Positions 44,245 through 55,900 of a stretch of 64,000 bases of DNA are shown here, in pieces. A program made the translations under genes and the position numbers. Position 1 is the stretch's first letter. The number at the start of each line of letters is the position of its first letter. The notes beneath the pieces were generated by a model, which was given only the letters and a program-made list of their open reading frames with translations, was not told where the DNA came from and searched no databases. Source of the stretch: Fusarium oxysporum f. sp. lycopersici 4287. Taxonomy: Eukaryota; Ascomycota; Sordariomycetes; Hypocreales; Nectriaceae. The stretch is taken from contig NC_030990.1 in NCBI RefSeq assembly GCF_000149955.1, forward strand, positions 1,449,021 to 1,513,020, given 5' to 3'.

Positions 44245-47130
44245 TCATCTGACACTTCCCCGTGATTCTCTGCCTCCTCTTGATTCTCGACCGCCTTTCG
44301 ATTCCCGACGGTCCTCGGATTTGAGGAACAGTCGCTTTGTGCCACCAATTCTACCGAGCTCACCAAACTGGCTGCTCGTTGATGGCAGCCGACTTCGCTC
44401 GCCGCTAGCGATTCTGACCTTTTCCTTGACGCTTGCGACCCATGCTTTGTTCTCCTCACTCATCTCAACTTTCTTGCCTGTAGGCCCCGCAAGTCCAAGG
44501 AAAGAGCTCTCATCTTCATTCCAATCAAGGTGAGAGTTGGACCGCGACCGGTTGAACACTTCTGAGGGATCCTCCTCACCAAGCGCAGGGCCAAAGGCGT
44601 ACGTTTTGGTATTCAGCTTAGGTGCTTCACTACCCACGGCACCAATGCTCCGTCGCGTCTTACGGACAGACAAAGGGGACATAGGAGATAATTCAACCGC
44701 AGATTGGGGTCGTCCATTTGGACTTGAGCCCATATTAGACCTTGATGCCCCAGGAGATTCTGGAAGAACCTCGACTTTGGCGTTGGCTGTAGCAGATCGG
44801 CGTTTGTGGTGGCTAGCGTACTCCTTGAGATATTCGCCTAGATCTGCCCAGCCGCCACCCACACGAACCATGACGCGTTCCCCCTGTTCGCCAACACAGC
44901 GAATGAACAGTTTAATTGGAGCCTCACCGGACGAACGAGAAAGATGGTAGACCTTGATCTCGTGGTGGCCACGGTTTCGTACCCTCGTGTTCTTGGCAGG
45001 CGAAAGGGTGAATGAGGGCGTGCCAGCACGGGATGAAAGATTCGAAGCGCTTCTTCGGAAAGGCTCGATGGAAGGCCTCTTTCTGATACGTGGCAGCTGC
45101 ACATCCGGGGGATTCAGGTTGACTCTCGAAGAAGAGTCATTAGTTAGCTTGATCTTGGCAGGGATCGAGTCAATGATCTGACTGATTTGTTGTTGCAGGT
45201 GCTGATCGCCAACGCTGCTGCGGCGGTCGAAAGTAGTGGAGTACTCAGCGATTGAGAATGAATCGTCAAAGTCTTCGTTGAACGAATCCTCAATTCGCAT
45301 ATTGGACATATCTAGATCATCGATGTTCCGATCTGGCAATAGAGGGCTATCCAGAGGTGCCAAAGAGGATTCCCGTGAATCCATAGGTAACATGGGCGGA
45401 GTACTGGGGGGACTAGCCTGAGTGTATTCCGCTTCACGAATTCGGGTTCGAGGAATGTCAGGAGAAGCAGATACCTCAAGTGGATCACTAGATAGGCCGC
45501 CGAAATAGCTCGACGAAGGCTGAGTGACAGTAAGAGTCCGGGATGGATCAATTTTCTGCCTTGGAAGAGGAAGAGGTCGAAGTGGTGGTAATTCAGGAGA
45601 GATATCTCGATCGAAATGGTGTGTGAAGCTGTGGTCAGGTGTTTCGGGGTACTGAGTTGACATTATTGAGGAGTTGAAGTCTTGCTCGATGCTTGGTGTT
45701 GGTAATTGGGACTGGACTGGCATTACGTCTCTGGTACCGTCAAAGGTGTGGTTCTCATCCTCGTAGGATTCGTCGACTTCTTCGATGGGGAGAAACGAAG
45801 GGCTTTCGGGCTCACTCTCTGATGACGGATCTCTCCTATACCACTCTGGTACAACTGTCTCGGACTCCGAAACGCCAGAAGGCACCCTAGCTTTCGTGGG
45901 TTCCATAGCTGAGTTGTCGGAGCCAGTGACTGCCACTTTCTTGGGCGGTAGAAGCAACGGGATGGGCACAACAACAGTCCCAGCTTTGACAGAGCTCTCA
46001 TCATCGTTATCAGATTCATCGTCAGTCAAACTGTCAACGAGTGTAGTAGACTTGTCAGATGCAGTGTTGTATTTCACTGGTGATGGAGAGCGAGGAGGCC
46101 CCGAGGGTTCGGGAGGAGCAGTCCTTTCAGTGTGTCTGATCTTCCTCTCACATACCACAACCCATTCACCGTAGCTCGACTCTACAGCTTCCATTCGATC
46201 CAACCAATCACTGGGGAGCGTGTCAGGTAGTCCTTCCAAGCAGTCTAGCATATAATCAAGCGACCGGCCAGGACAGACGATAAGTTCGCCGAGATGCCCT
46301 TTCATCACATCAAATGTATTTCTCGTAAGTGCTGAATCTTGCAACGGAGTGTTGTCGTCTTTCTTGGGTGTGTCTTTTGTGGGGATAGAAATGGCCTTAA
46401 AAGCAGATTTAAGCGCAACTTCAGCGTCCTCAAGGGCAAGTAGAACAGTCGGTATGCGACGCAGAGCGCAAAGTCGTAGGTTCCAAGTGTGTAGTAAACG
46501 AGTCAACTTATCCAAGACGGGCAGCGCCTTCAGAACAATCGCAGTAATCACTGCAGTGTGGTCCTCCATGCGATTATAGCTGGAACGCGATAACTGACCA
46601 GCTCCAGTGAATTCAGCAAGTGGTGTACCTGGTCTGGATAAGGGAAGGATATGATGGTTGAGGACATGGACTTTAATGTCTTCGAGATCAAGGTCTGACA
46701 AATCACGCTGAATTTGAGCCAGCCTCTGCTCATATTTTGACACATCTCGAGCAAGCAAACTCCCCATCCACTGATCCTCGTCGTCCCCTGGGACGGTAAG
46801 TTGCATTGATCTTCGTTTGCGCTCTTCGTTGCTGGGCATTAGAAACCCAGCAGACCCCGGTTCGGAGGGCCACGGCCAAGACTGAAGTTCCTCAAACCAT
46901 CCCCAGATTGTGTATGACGCAAGAGCGGTGCGATTGATGAAATCTCGCTCCTTAGAGGAGGCATTGTCCAAGGACGTGCGAAGGGCGCCAGTGGCTGTGT
47001 TCAGCGCATCGACGACAGTAGCAGGACCGAGATTCACAATAATATCTTCAGTAAGTTTGTTCTTCGGAGCCGGTGAAGTGGCGGCGGGATCGCGCGCCTG
47101 CTTGGCGACTTGGGCGTTGAGATCGGTCAT
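44245..47130 (-). CDS. GAS2/GAR-domain protein, predicted microtubule-associated
   Basis: A single exon encodes 961 residues. The N-terminal ~330 residues are alpha-helical with conserved-looking Trp-rich (IWGWFEELQSWPWPSEPG) and helical segments, reminiscent of a spectrin-like/Kar9-like region; this is impression only. A long disordered, acidic, Ser/Pro-rich middle follows. At about 715-776 is a GAS2-related (GAR) domain: EIKVYHLSRSSGEAPIKLFI, then RVMVRVGGGWADLGEYLKEY with the diagnostic GGGW. GAR domains bind microtubules. No calponin-homology domain precedes it, unlike animal GAS2. The C-terminus ends in Arg/Glu repeats (RRESKGGRESRGGRESRGS), which may add microtubule affinity. Role in spindle or nuclear positioning is inferred. 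Confidence 0.85.
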   Translation of the reverse strand: MTDLNAQVAKQARDPAATSPAPKNKLTEDIIVNLGPATVVDALNTATGALRTSLDNASSKERDFINRTALASYTIWGWFEELQSWPWPSEPGSAGFLMPSNEERKRRSMQLTVPGDDEDQWMGSLLARDVSKYEQRLAQIQRDLSDLDLEDIKVHVLNHHILPLSRPGTPLAEFTGAGQLSRSSYNRMEDHTAVITAIVLKALPVLDKLTRLLHTWNLRLCALRRIPTVLLALEDAEVALKSAFKAISIPTKDTPKKDDNTPLQDSALTRNTFDVMKGHLGELIVCPGRSLDYMLDCLEGLPDTLPSDWLDRMEAVESSYGEWVVVCERKIRHTERTAPPEPSGPPRSPSPVKYNTASDKSTTLVDSLTDDESDNDDESSVKAGTVVVPIPLLLPPKKVAVTGSDNSAMEPTKARVPSGVSESETVVPEWYRRDPSSESEPESPSFLPIEEVDESYEDENHTFDGTRDVMPVQSQLPTPSIEQDFNSSIMSTQYPETPDHSFTHHFDRDISPELPPLRPLPLPRQKIDPSRTLTVTQPSSSYFGGLSSDPLEVSASPDIPRTRIREAEYTQASPPSTPPMLPMDSRESSLAPLDSPLLPDRNIDDLDMSNMRIEDSFNEDFDDSFSIAEYSTTFDRRSSVGDQHLQQQISQIIDSIPAKIKLTNDSSSRVNLNPPDVQLPRIRKRPSIEPFRRSASNLSSRAGTPSFTLSPAKNTRVRNRGHHEIKVYHLSRSSGEAPIKLFIRCVGEQGERVMVRVGGGWADLGEYLKEYASHHKRRSATANAKVEVLPESPGASRSNMGSSPNGRPQSAVELSPMSPLSVRKTRRSIGAVGSEAPKLNTKTYAFGPALGEEDPSEVFNRSRSNSHLDWNEDESSFLGLAGPTGKKVEMSEENKAWVASVKEKVRIASGERSRLPSTSSQFGELGRIGGTKRLFLKSEDRRESKGGRESRGGRESRGSVR

Positions 47131-49789
47131 GGTTATTATCCAGCAGACAGACAGGCTCGAATCGGGTGGATGGATCGTAGAATCATGATCTGTCTAGGAA
47201 CCTGGGGACATGTCGATGGGGCGGGGATGAGTGGAGGTTTTGATGCCCATATCGAAGAAGATACGTCAGAAATTGTGTCGTCAGATAGGTCGCTGTCAGG
47301 TCGGAAAAGTCCTTGTGGTGTTTGCTAGTTAATGCGATCAGGTGGAGCTTCTTTGTTCAAAGGGTGCAAGGTTTCATGCAGGTTGGAAGACCGCTCAGTT
47401 ACGAATTAAAGAAGTGAAGCTGTGTGGCACAGAGTCGCGCAACTGAAGAAGCTCTTGGGCTTAAGGGAAAGGGAAAAAAGCAAGTTGAAAGTGGATCAGA
47501 AGAGGTAAGGAGCGACAAAGAGGGCCTTTGGAAGGCCACTCTGGGAGCTGAAAGGGAACGAAGCAATCGCCGATGGGAGATGGCGGTCAAAGAGTTGCGC
47601 AAAGAAGAGTTGAGTTTGACGTGGTTTGGGTTGACGTGTGAGGTTCTTGTGTGGGCCACGGTCGCGTTGCGTTTCGTTGCGGAGGCCTGTAATAAATGAG
47701 GTTTACACTGAATTGGCGGCAAGGATGGGGCTTGCGTAAATAGCTTGTCGTATTTAGCGCCCTGGTCAAATGAATCCAAAACCACTGGTTCGTCACCCAC
47801 GATTCGTGACCATGGATAAGAAGGAAAAAGAAAGTCGGTTCGATTGACCGGATGCCCTGTGCGCAATGTAGTGAAATAGAAACACTGTTCAAACAGAGTA
47901 TCGTCAATTTGACGTCGTTGGAACTTTGCAAGAGCTAGGCTGTTGGTTGGCACGATGGAATGGCCGGATCTGGACAAGATCTTGTTTAGAGAAACCGGTA
48001 AGAGTTTGAGTACCGAGTGAACAAAAGAATGCAAACAGTATGCACAGCTGAGGTACAGAGATAAAAACAATAATTATGATAAAAGCGTTGAAGAATCAGC
48101 TTTGGTAACGTTGGACGATGAGCTTCGGAGCTGCGACCACTTTGCTTGAAGGGAGGGATATCAGTGAATGAAAGAGGAAACTCAGGGAAGGTGAAGCGGC
48201 AACGAAAGGTACAACGACAATTGACGGATCAGGTATAATGCAAAGATGCCAAGAATACAAAGAATAATAACCATAGTCGCAAGATTTAGTCAAGGAAAAG
48301 AAGATATGTTGGAGTGATGATTGTTGAGAGGCCTACGTTGTAAGGAAGAGAAAATGAGCTCGGGACCCTCACTATAGGATACATAGAGTGCTGTGCACCT
48401 AAGGTAGTGTTTTCCCTCCAGGTATCAACCTGGCTGATGCTAGAGACATCCATGTCTTCCGTTCAAGTAGGCACAGTTAGGTAGGTACAGCTGCTAAAGT
48501 ATCAAGTACCTAGAGGTAATCAAAGAGGAAATCCCTTCTTCTCGCCTGGTCTCGGTTGCGCCCCATATTCGCCTCCCTTTCCTCCACTCTCTAATATGAG
48601 GCCAAGACCTGGCTAACGAGCTTGACCACCTCGTAACGTTGACGGAAAGGAGATCTTCTTTATTCCATCACAGGCTGGCCCATCAACCGTCAACGGTGAT
48701 ATTATTAGCTCGATTGCCCTGTACGACCAAGCCAGGGCATCGAATTAGGTCGATTTGGCCCTTGTCAGTTTTCAATATCTTGATCCATCGTATCCGTAGC
48801 TTCTGTTCCTGCATATCACTAAACACCATCGTGAGCATGTCTACGCAGCACCAAGACAAAAAAAAAAAAGGGGGTGGTTTGAATAAGCAGAGACATTCGA
48901 AGTTAGCTATCCATTCCTCTGATGGCCTTTTTACATCCATCCCATCTGTTCATGTCTTGCCTATCAGTTATGATCACAAGACCCCCATCTCGTTCGTACC
49001 TATCTGCCCCTGTTAACCGTCACCCTGTCAGCCATCATGATGCTAGTTGTCAATGTCAACAAATAGATTGCGCCATACCCAATCGTCCTGCAATTCATTA
49101 CCTGCCACATTAAATTACGTACTCCATCCCAAACTTCTCGCTTCATGTAGCCGACACCTATAATAACATCGCACTGTGAGGTCCGTTGGTTCAAACTTGC
49201 TACTTCTTGTTCTCCAAAGTCTCAATGTGCTCCCCTGCAAGTTTTGGTCATCTTGAGCTAAGAGGACAGGATAACGGAACCACATGCTTTCGCTAATATT
49301 AAGTACAACACAAGAATCTTCCCGCTATTCAGGGCATCCGAGGGTTTTCATAACTCACCAAAATAGAACTACAGATGCTATAACAGACGTCACATCAAAT
49401 ATTCATGGTTCAAGTTGGGTTTCGTTGCCATTCAACTACAAAATACATCTTCAAGTTGACAAGAAAAACAAACAGCAACAAGTTTGAGCCCCTGGAGGCG
49501 TCCCTTTCCTGTCTGTAGGTGATATCAAACGCCAAAATCAATGTCTTCATAAACAGTCGTCCCAAGCGTTGCTTTTTGATGTCCTTAAAAACATTAAGTC
49601 ATATCCCTGTCCAACACCGACGTCCCATTCCAAAACATAATGCGCCGCCTGGAGCAACAGCCCAAACGCCCCGTCTCGAATGCAGACACATACAACAGGT
49701 AATGCAAAAATGAAACAAATGCAAGGCTCCGTCCAAAAGATCATTCATCCAGAATTGTGTTGCAATACGGAAGTTGAAGCGTCTTGAAA
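47131..49789. other. 2.7 kb with no recognisable gene
   Basis: Between the start of the GAS2-domain gene and the 3' end of the CTF1-like gene, both on the minus strand. The longest open frame (47399-48070 -, about 220 codons) has low-complexity Ser/Leu composition and no domain. A run of 12 A followed by 5 G lies at 48858-48874. The left part is promoter and leader of the GAS2-domain gene. Confidence 0.5.
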
Positions 49790-52700
49790 CTACGCCGGGG
49801 CAGGAATCTCGCGGTTCTCGGTTTGCCGGGCTGCATCGACCTCGGCATTAATAGCCCAGGTCAGCGCCTGTTCTGCCGACATAGTAGGCTCCTCAACGCC
49901 CAATACCCCGGCGATCAAATTATCGTCTTGATTGTTCACTCCCTCCGGGGGGAATTGCAGCCACTGGTCAACGTCAAAATCGGTTCCGGCCACAGCATTC
50001 CAGTCGAACTCGTCGTGGCCTTGCATGAAATCGAGATCCATGTTGCCAACATCCAGTTGAATTTCCTCTGATCCAGCACTGACGCTCGGTGTCAAGCCAG
50101 CGGCAGGAGACTCCATCTCCGTCTGGGGAGGTGAGTTTGTGGGCATCTCCAAAGCTGCAGCGTTGACAGTATTTGGTGGCATCATGGTTGGTGCTGCCAC
50201 AGGCTGAGGCTCCTTCGGCTTCTCATTAAATAGCGACTCGGAAGCAGTCATGTACGGCGCATTCTCGGGAGGTGGTGTTTGAGCGCTGAATTCGATTGGT
50301 ACCCGTTTCATCATGGCTAGGGTTGAAGGGGCAACGCTGGAGTTGATATCAATCGCAGCCTTCCGCAGAGCAGCATCAAGGAACCCGGTTGCGTAATCTG
50401 CTGCAGCATAGACCTCTCGGAGCTTCTCCATAACCCGCATACACTGGCGGAATCCTCGTGTGGCACGCTCCCGAGCCTGGGGCGTGGGGTTCTTCATCTC
50501 AAGGAGGTGAATGATCATTGCAGGAAGAATAACCGTCACACCAGTCGTAGGTAAGAATCGCTCTAACCGATATTGGTGAAGCTCCGTAGCCATTCGGGTA
50601 ATATGCATCGCAGCATCACGAACCCGTAGTCGAGACATATCTTGTACTTGTCGGGATGTTGTCGGGGCCTGGAGAGGCGACGATGGCAGGAACTGGGGTC
50701 GGTGCAGAGCCGATATGGTAGTGTAGTATACCATGTGCAGGAGTGTCCTCTGAACAGCAATTGTTGATCGTCCGTCTTTGACATCCAAGGGTGTCAGGGT
50801 GCGGTACTGGCAGCAGGCTGGTAGCGACTCAGCCCATGCCATAAGTTCGTGATCCACCTCAGTGACGCTCTCCACGTTATCTAACTGCTTATTAGGGAAA
50901 AGCATCATAGTGCTGTTAGTAGTATTTTCGGGCTTCATCTTATCCCGGATCAAAACTGAATACTGCGCCTTCAGCATGCGGCTAATGCACACGCACAGCT
51001 GAGCCTTGGCAATGCACATGATAGCCAGCTCTCGCTGCATGTCGAGATTGCGAACCAATGCACAGCTAGCTGGGATAATGGTATTGTTCTCGGGGAGGAC
51101 CTCGATCTCAAAGTCGCTCTCCTCGAGCATGGGCACATCAAAATCTTCGTCCTTAATACGTGTGGGCCGTCTCATGCCGAGGGCGATGAGGCGATCTCGC
51201 ATAAAGCAAGACCACCATATTCGCTTCCAGAGCTTTTGTTTTGCTGGAGCCATGCTTGTGGACCCGGGATTTCGATGAAGGCCAATAGTGTGTGCCAGTG
51301 AGATGGCCACGCCCATCCAGTGCCATGTGTCTTTCTGGTCATCTGGCGTCTCATACCAATACGTCATCAAAAGCAAAGCTTGTACGAGGACAAGGCGATC
51401 TGACTCGTAATCGAAGTCGTATAGTAACTATTGGCGGATTAGTTCAGCAAGTTCCACGTGTTCGGAGCCTTACTTACCCTTGTCTTTTGAAAGAAGGACT
51501 TGCGAGCTGCTTTTCGAGTAGTGTAACCACCCTCACGAAGGTACTTCATGTCTACAAAGGCTGACGCAGCGAACATTACAGCCTGGTAGAGGAAGAGGCT
51601 TGTCTGACCATTCTTTCCATCACGACTGTTGATGATACCGAGAAAGTTGTTCAGGTCCATAAGCGGCATATACGGGTGCACATATTCGACATAAGCCTGA
51701 AGGAGTGCATTTTGTAGTGGCAGGGTGGGCACCGATAGTGCGCCCTTAATCTTGAGATAATCGACATCTTCAGGCGCGATCTTATTTGGCAGAGGTCGTA
51801 AAAATGCAGGGAACTGAGGTGCCGGGGTGTCCTTCTCCTCGAGAGAACCGAGCAATTGAGTGGTACGCAAGTTATCGAAGAACGCAGGGTCCGGGATGAT
51901 GCTACCCCATGACGACCGGTGTGCGTTAGATTCTATTGACTGGATCTTATTGAGTGAGCTGGAATCTCGGCGGTAGCCAGAGCGTTGATCTGGGTCTTGT
52001 GGTCAGCCATAGTTCGGTTCCCGCGCATTCCATCATCAACCGTCGTCAAATTTCCATGTGATCAGGCATGTAAGCACTGTGGAGTACATGAAGAAAGCGG
52101 GCCAGGGGCGGCTGAAAATGCGGAGAACGGAGTTGTTCCCCCAAAAAAGAAAGCCACTAGCCAATCGAGAGGGCTGGCTACGGCGCACAAAATGAGGGTT
52201 GAAGTTGGAGGTGGGAAGTAGCGCAAAAACTTACATATCATGTGAGGCACATGGCTATCAAGGGCGGAACTGTTCAGAAAAGTACTGGGTGCGTCAATGC
52301 TGCTGGTCGAAATGGCTGAGCCGCTGCTGGGACGTCGAAGGTCGGCTGTGCTCATGCCCACAGTCGCACTCTTGCTGGGACCTGTGGGATTCCCGTTGCT
52401 GGCCGTTGTTTTGCAACGCAGCTGAGCTTCTGTGGAGACAGACTGGCCCGCTGTGCTGGCCGTATAAAGATTCTTCCTGCGGCGGCGGTTAGCAACGTAA
52501 ACTCAACGTAATTTTTTCTCTGGGGCGTTTTGCGTGACATGACGCTTTCGAATGAGCTCCATTCGTACCGGCAGCCGGTACAAGGGGCCGGAATGGAGTC
52601 GATCGGAACACGATGCCCGGAAAACGTTGGGATAACTTACTTTCGCCTGCGGCTTTCTTGGACAACGCACTGCTCAGATGTCAGTCATGCTCTAAAATTC

Positions 52701-52989
52701 AGGGCGGGGATTGACTGCTTTGTCCAGAATCCAAGAGTTAGAAACGTACCTCAACGTTGTCCCAGCGACAATTTCCACAAGGGGCTCCTTCGACTACGTC
52801 GCATCGGACTTTTCGTGCCCGGCAGGACACACAAGCACGGGCAGCGCGTCGCTTTGTGATCTTTTCCGGTTGCTCCGAGTCGCCAGAAGGTGAGGCTCTC
52901 TTCTTGCTGTTCTTTTCGTTGGAAGCCTTTACTGAGGTTGCTGTTGGCGATGGCGGGGCAGCCGAGCCCTGTGAAGCTTCTGTTTGCAT
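49790..52989 (-). CDS. CTF1: Cutinase transcription factor 1-like (CTF1/FarA) Zn2Cys6 activator
   Basis: Five exons, 52989-52750, 52669-52641 (29 bp), 52476-52235, 51989-51478 and 51427-49790, encode 886 residues. The zinc cluster is C53-x2-C56-x6-C63-x7-C71-x2-C74-x6-C81; the sixth Cys is the first codon of the 29-bp exon. A basic linker, a Ser-rich region, and a fungal transcription factor homology domain (about 250-560; MKYLREGGYTTRKAARKSFF, GLHRNPGST, KRIWWSCFMRDRLIALG) follow. The C-terminus is acidic (DLDFMQGHDEFDWNAVAGTDFDVDQWLQF), a likely activation domain. CTF1/FarA factors control cutinase and fatty-acid degradation genes in response to cutin monomers or fatty acids. Assignment rests on recalled similarity to Fusarium CTF1-alpha and FarA; FarB-type is the alternative. 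Confidence 0.9.
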
Positions 52990-55900
52990 GGCTATAGTTG
53001 TTGTCGATTGACAACTCCAGTTATGGTAATTCCTGGTATGAGCTTGTAACTGACAATCCAATAAGTGCGTAATGCTGTCTGAAGATCTTCGATGTGGCGG
53101 TACTAGGTCTTGCAAAAATTAAATTGGTGAGAGAGGGCAGTAGTCGTCGTTGTGATAAATCATTGAAAGGTTCGATTTGGCCAGATACAAGCGGTAGAGT
53201 GGAGAGTTCAGATTAATTTCAGTCGTTTGTCGTCGAGATTCAATATGTCTAACGTAGCGTGGTTGTTGTCTTTTGTTTACCCAGAGACTGGTGGGAAGTA
53301 AGGTAGACGAGGCTGGAAGAGTGATGACAGGGACAGGCTGAGACTCAAATGTCGAGCTCAATCTGAATTAGAGCGAATGCCTAATCCCCGTCAGAATGAG
53401 ATAGTCTGGGATGATTCACGATCAAAGAGGAACAGAGGCACACCAACAGGTCTGGCGCAAATGGAAGTTTGAAGCCAAGGGGATGGAAATCCGGGGGATG
53501 GTAGGTGGGGGGTGCGGAAGGTTATTATATTCTCATCACTAGTCTGGCAGAGCCATGTTAGTCACGGAGGGGACAAGAAGCAGTTTGATCGATGAGAGCA
53601 AGTACAAGCACGAAGGTAGCCAAGTGGAGGAGGGTGTGCACGAGGCATTTGAGGGTCTTTGGGCGAGGGTGTCGATGGCGTTTGAGCGCCCAGGACAGGG
53701 CTCATCGAGGGTGGGCCTAACGAGTCCACAAGAGGAACCTGGATGATGGGTAATTTAGCGCTGGTTGTTCCTACTGTAAGCGGAGAGCTACTCCCAAGCT
53801 GGCAAGGCCCTTCTGGCAGGGGGCAAGTCTGGAGGTGGCACCCTTCGCCGTGACATTGGGGTGCGCCTGGATGTGGGGATTTATCGGTGACGATACAACG
53901 GCAGAGCTAATAACTACACATTAGCAAAGGACAAGAAAATAGAAGTGAAAATCAACGTCAGTGTGTTGAATTTACGTTTGTGCGATAAGCCAAGGGAGCG
54001 AGATGTAGCCATGTAATCGTTAACTACGAAGACTTCATGTAAATTATCAACTTCTCACACAGCCAAGCATCTCATATCTGGGCATTGACGAAATCCTGTC
54101 ATCTGTCTGGGCACTTGTCACTTGACTTGTTGTTGGCAGCTAATAAACTTGGACTTGGAATTGCGTTCATGCTTAGCAATGTCCTACCATAGTATGCTAA
54201 TCTGACAAAAGAGGTTTGCTCTGGGAGCTTCAATAGTGGATAGAAAGTTTTAATTAATCAGGAGACGTTTTGGTTCATGTATAATTCTTTGTCCGCCACA
54301 ATCCATCCCTTGAGTCTGGTCTTTTCTTCCCCTCCTTTCATTTTTATTTTCACTCTAATCAGCCACCAGGGCGTCGAGACCACCTCTTGGCGTTTGCGGG
54401 ACCAGATGCAGGTCTCTTTCTTGAGCCATGCTCTCTTGGTCCGGGGTTAGCGTTTAGAATCTTGCCGGGTATGGGCGGACACGACCGGCGAGACCTGCAC
54501 CTCGCGATTGATTCCTGCCATTATCCTCAACTATGTTTGGAAACCTATCAAAAGCAATCCAGCTTCTCTCAATGTGCTGCGCTGGATCACCCAGGGACTT
54601 AGCTCAAGATTGAACGTCCACAACACCTCCCACCTTGTGAGATGCCGGCCCCACGCAAGCACGGGCGCTGCAACACCGGCATTGAAGAGGCTGACAACTC
54701 TAAAGCTGGCAACAATACATATTAGATGAGCAGCTAATACGAATGGCGGAGAGATCGCCAGTATAGCTCTTTGCGTTACCATGTATTGGGGTTCTCTACG
54801 TAGATTCAGCAATAATTCGAGATCCGAGGATATGGGAAGGTGATATTGACGACATTTAGTCTGAGAGCGACACATTCACATCACATGTTGTTATTATGTG
54901 CCAAGCAAAAGAAGCAATTCAATTGACACATTTCCCAAGCCACCGTAAGTTTTTTTTGTGGTATTCTAACTCGAAAGGACTTCAGCGACAGAAACCTCAT
55001 CACGTATTAATAAAACTTCTCCAAACTTTACCCCGACTTGGAGAGATATGTAAGTACGGTAGTACCCACATTCTGTCCCTCATCTTCATGATGTGACTGT
55101 CTTTTTCCCCGTTCTCCCCACAATGAGACTCAAGAAACTGGCCACGTAAGTAAGCCAATAGGTACCACAGGTCCAATGTTTCCAGATGCTGATTCCACAT
55201 TTTGGACGAGCTAAGTTAGTCCAATAGCTCTCCCTGAGAAACAATTGACCAGAACTGACCTGAGCTGCCGTCCCCAGTATCCGTGCTGACTGCCCAATGT
55301 GTCCTCCCCGATCCCAACAGCGTTCCTCTCCCCACAGTTTGTCAGTGTAGTGTGGGGAAGCCAATCACCGATAGTCCTTGACCATCCTAATCGAGTCAGC
55401 CGCTCCAGTATCGACAGGGGTGGGCGTGAGCTTCGGAATCGGAAAGGTCGAATCGAATCGGCGAGGTCGAATCGAATCGGCGCAGACATCACGAGGCGCT
55501 GCAAACGCAGAAATGCGGCCTGTTAAAGAACAAGAAAATAACCAAACCTACAGTACGGTATCGATACTGTGCATCGGCTCAACATTCGAGCAAGGGCTAT
55601 TTCTCCTCGTCATCCTTCCATTGCAGTCTTCGATGGAATCAGCCCTCTCAACGTCGGGCTTCTACCCGTGGGGAGGAGGGTACCCCAGAGTTACCAGGGT
55701 CTTCATGGTTCACGAACAGCATGCCGTAGTCCTTGCCAAGTCCTCTTCTTTTGGAGCTGGCCCACTTCCGGACCTGAATTATCCGCTCTCCAAAGCCTTG
55801 CCCTAGGCCATCATGAAGTTTATCAAAGCTTTTCCCTAGAGACCCCACCTTCTTGGAATTGCTATTTTATAAATGCGTCCTCAGATCTGGTAGCGGTACA

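Noticed and set aside
47399..48070. Open frame of about 223 codons on the minus strand
   Set aside because: Ser/Leu/Arg-rich low-complexity translation with no domain; lies in the upstream region of the GAS2-domain gene and looks like a chance frame.
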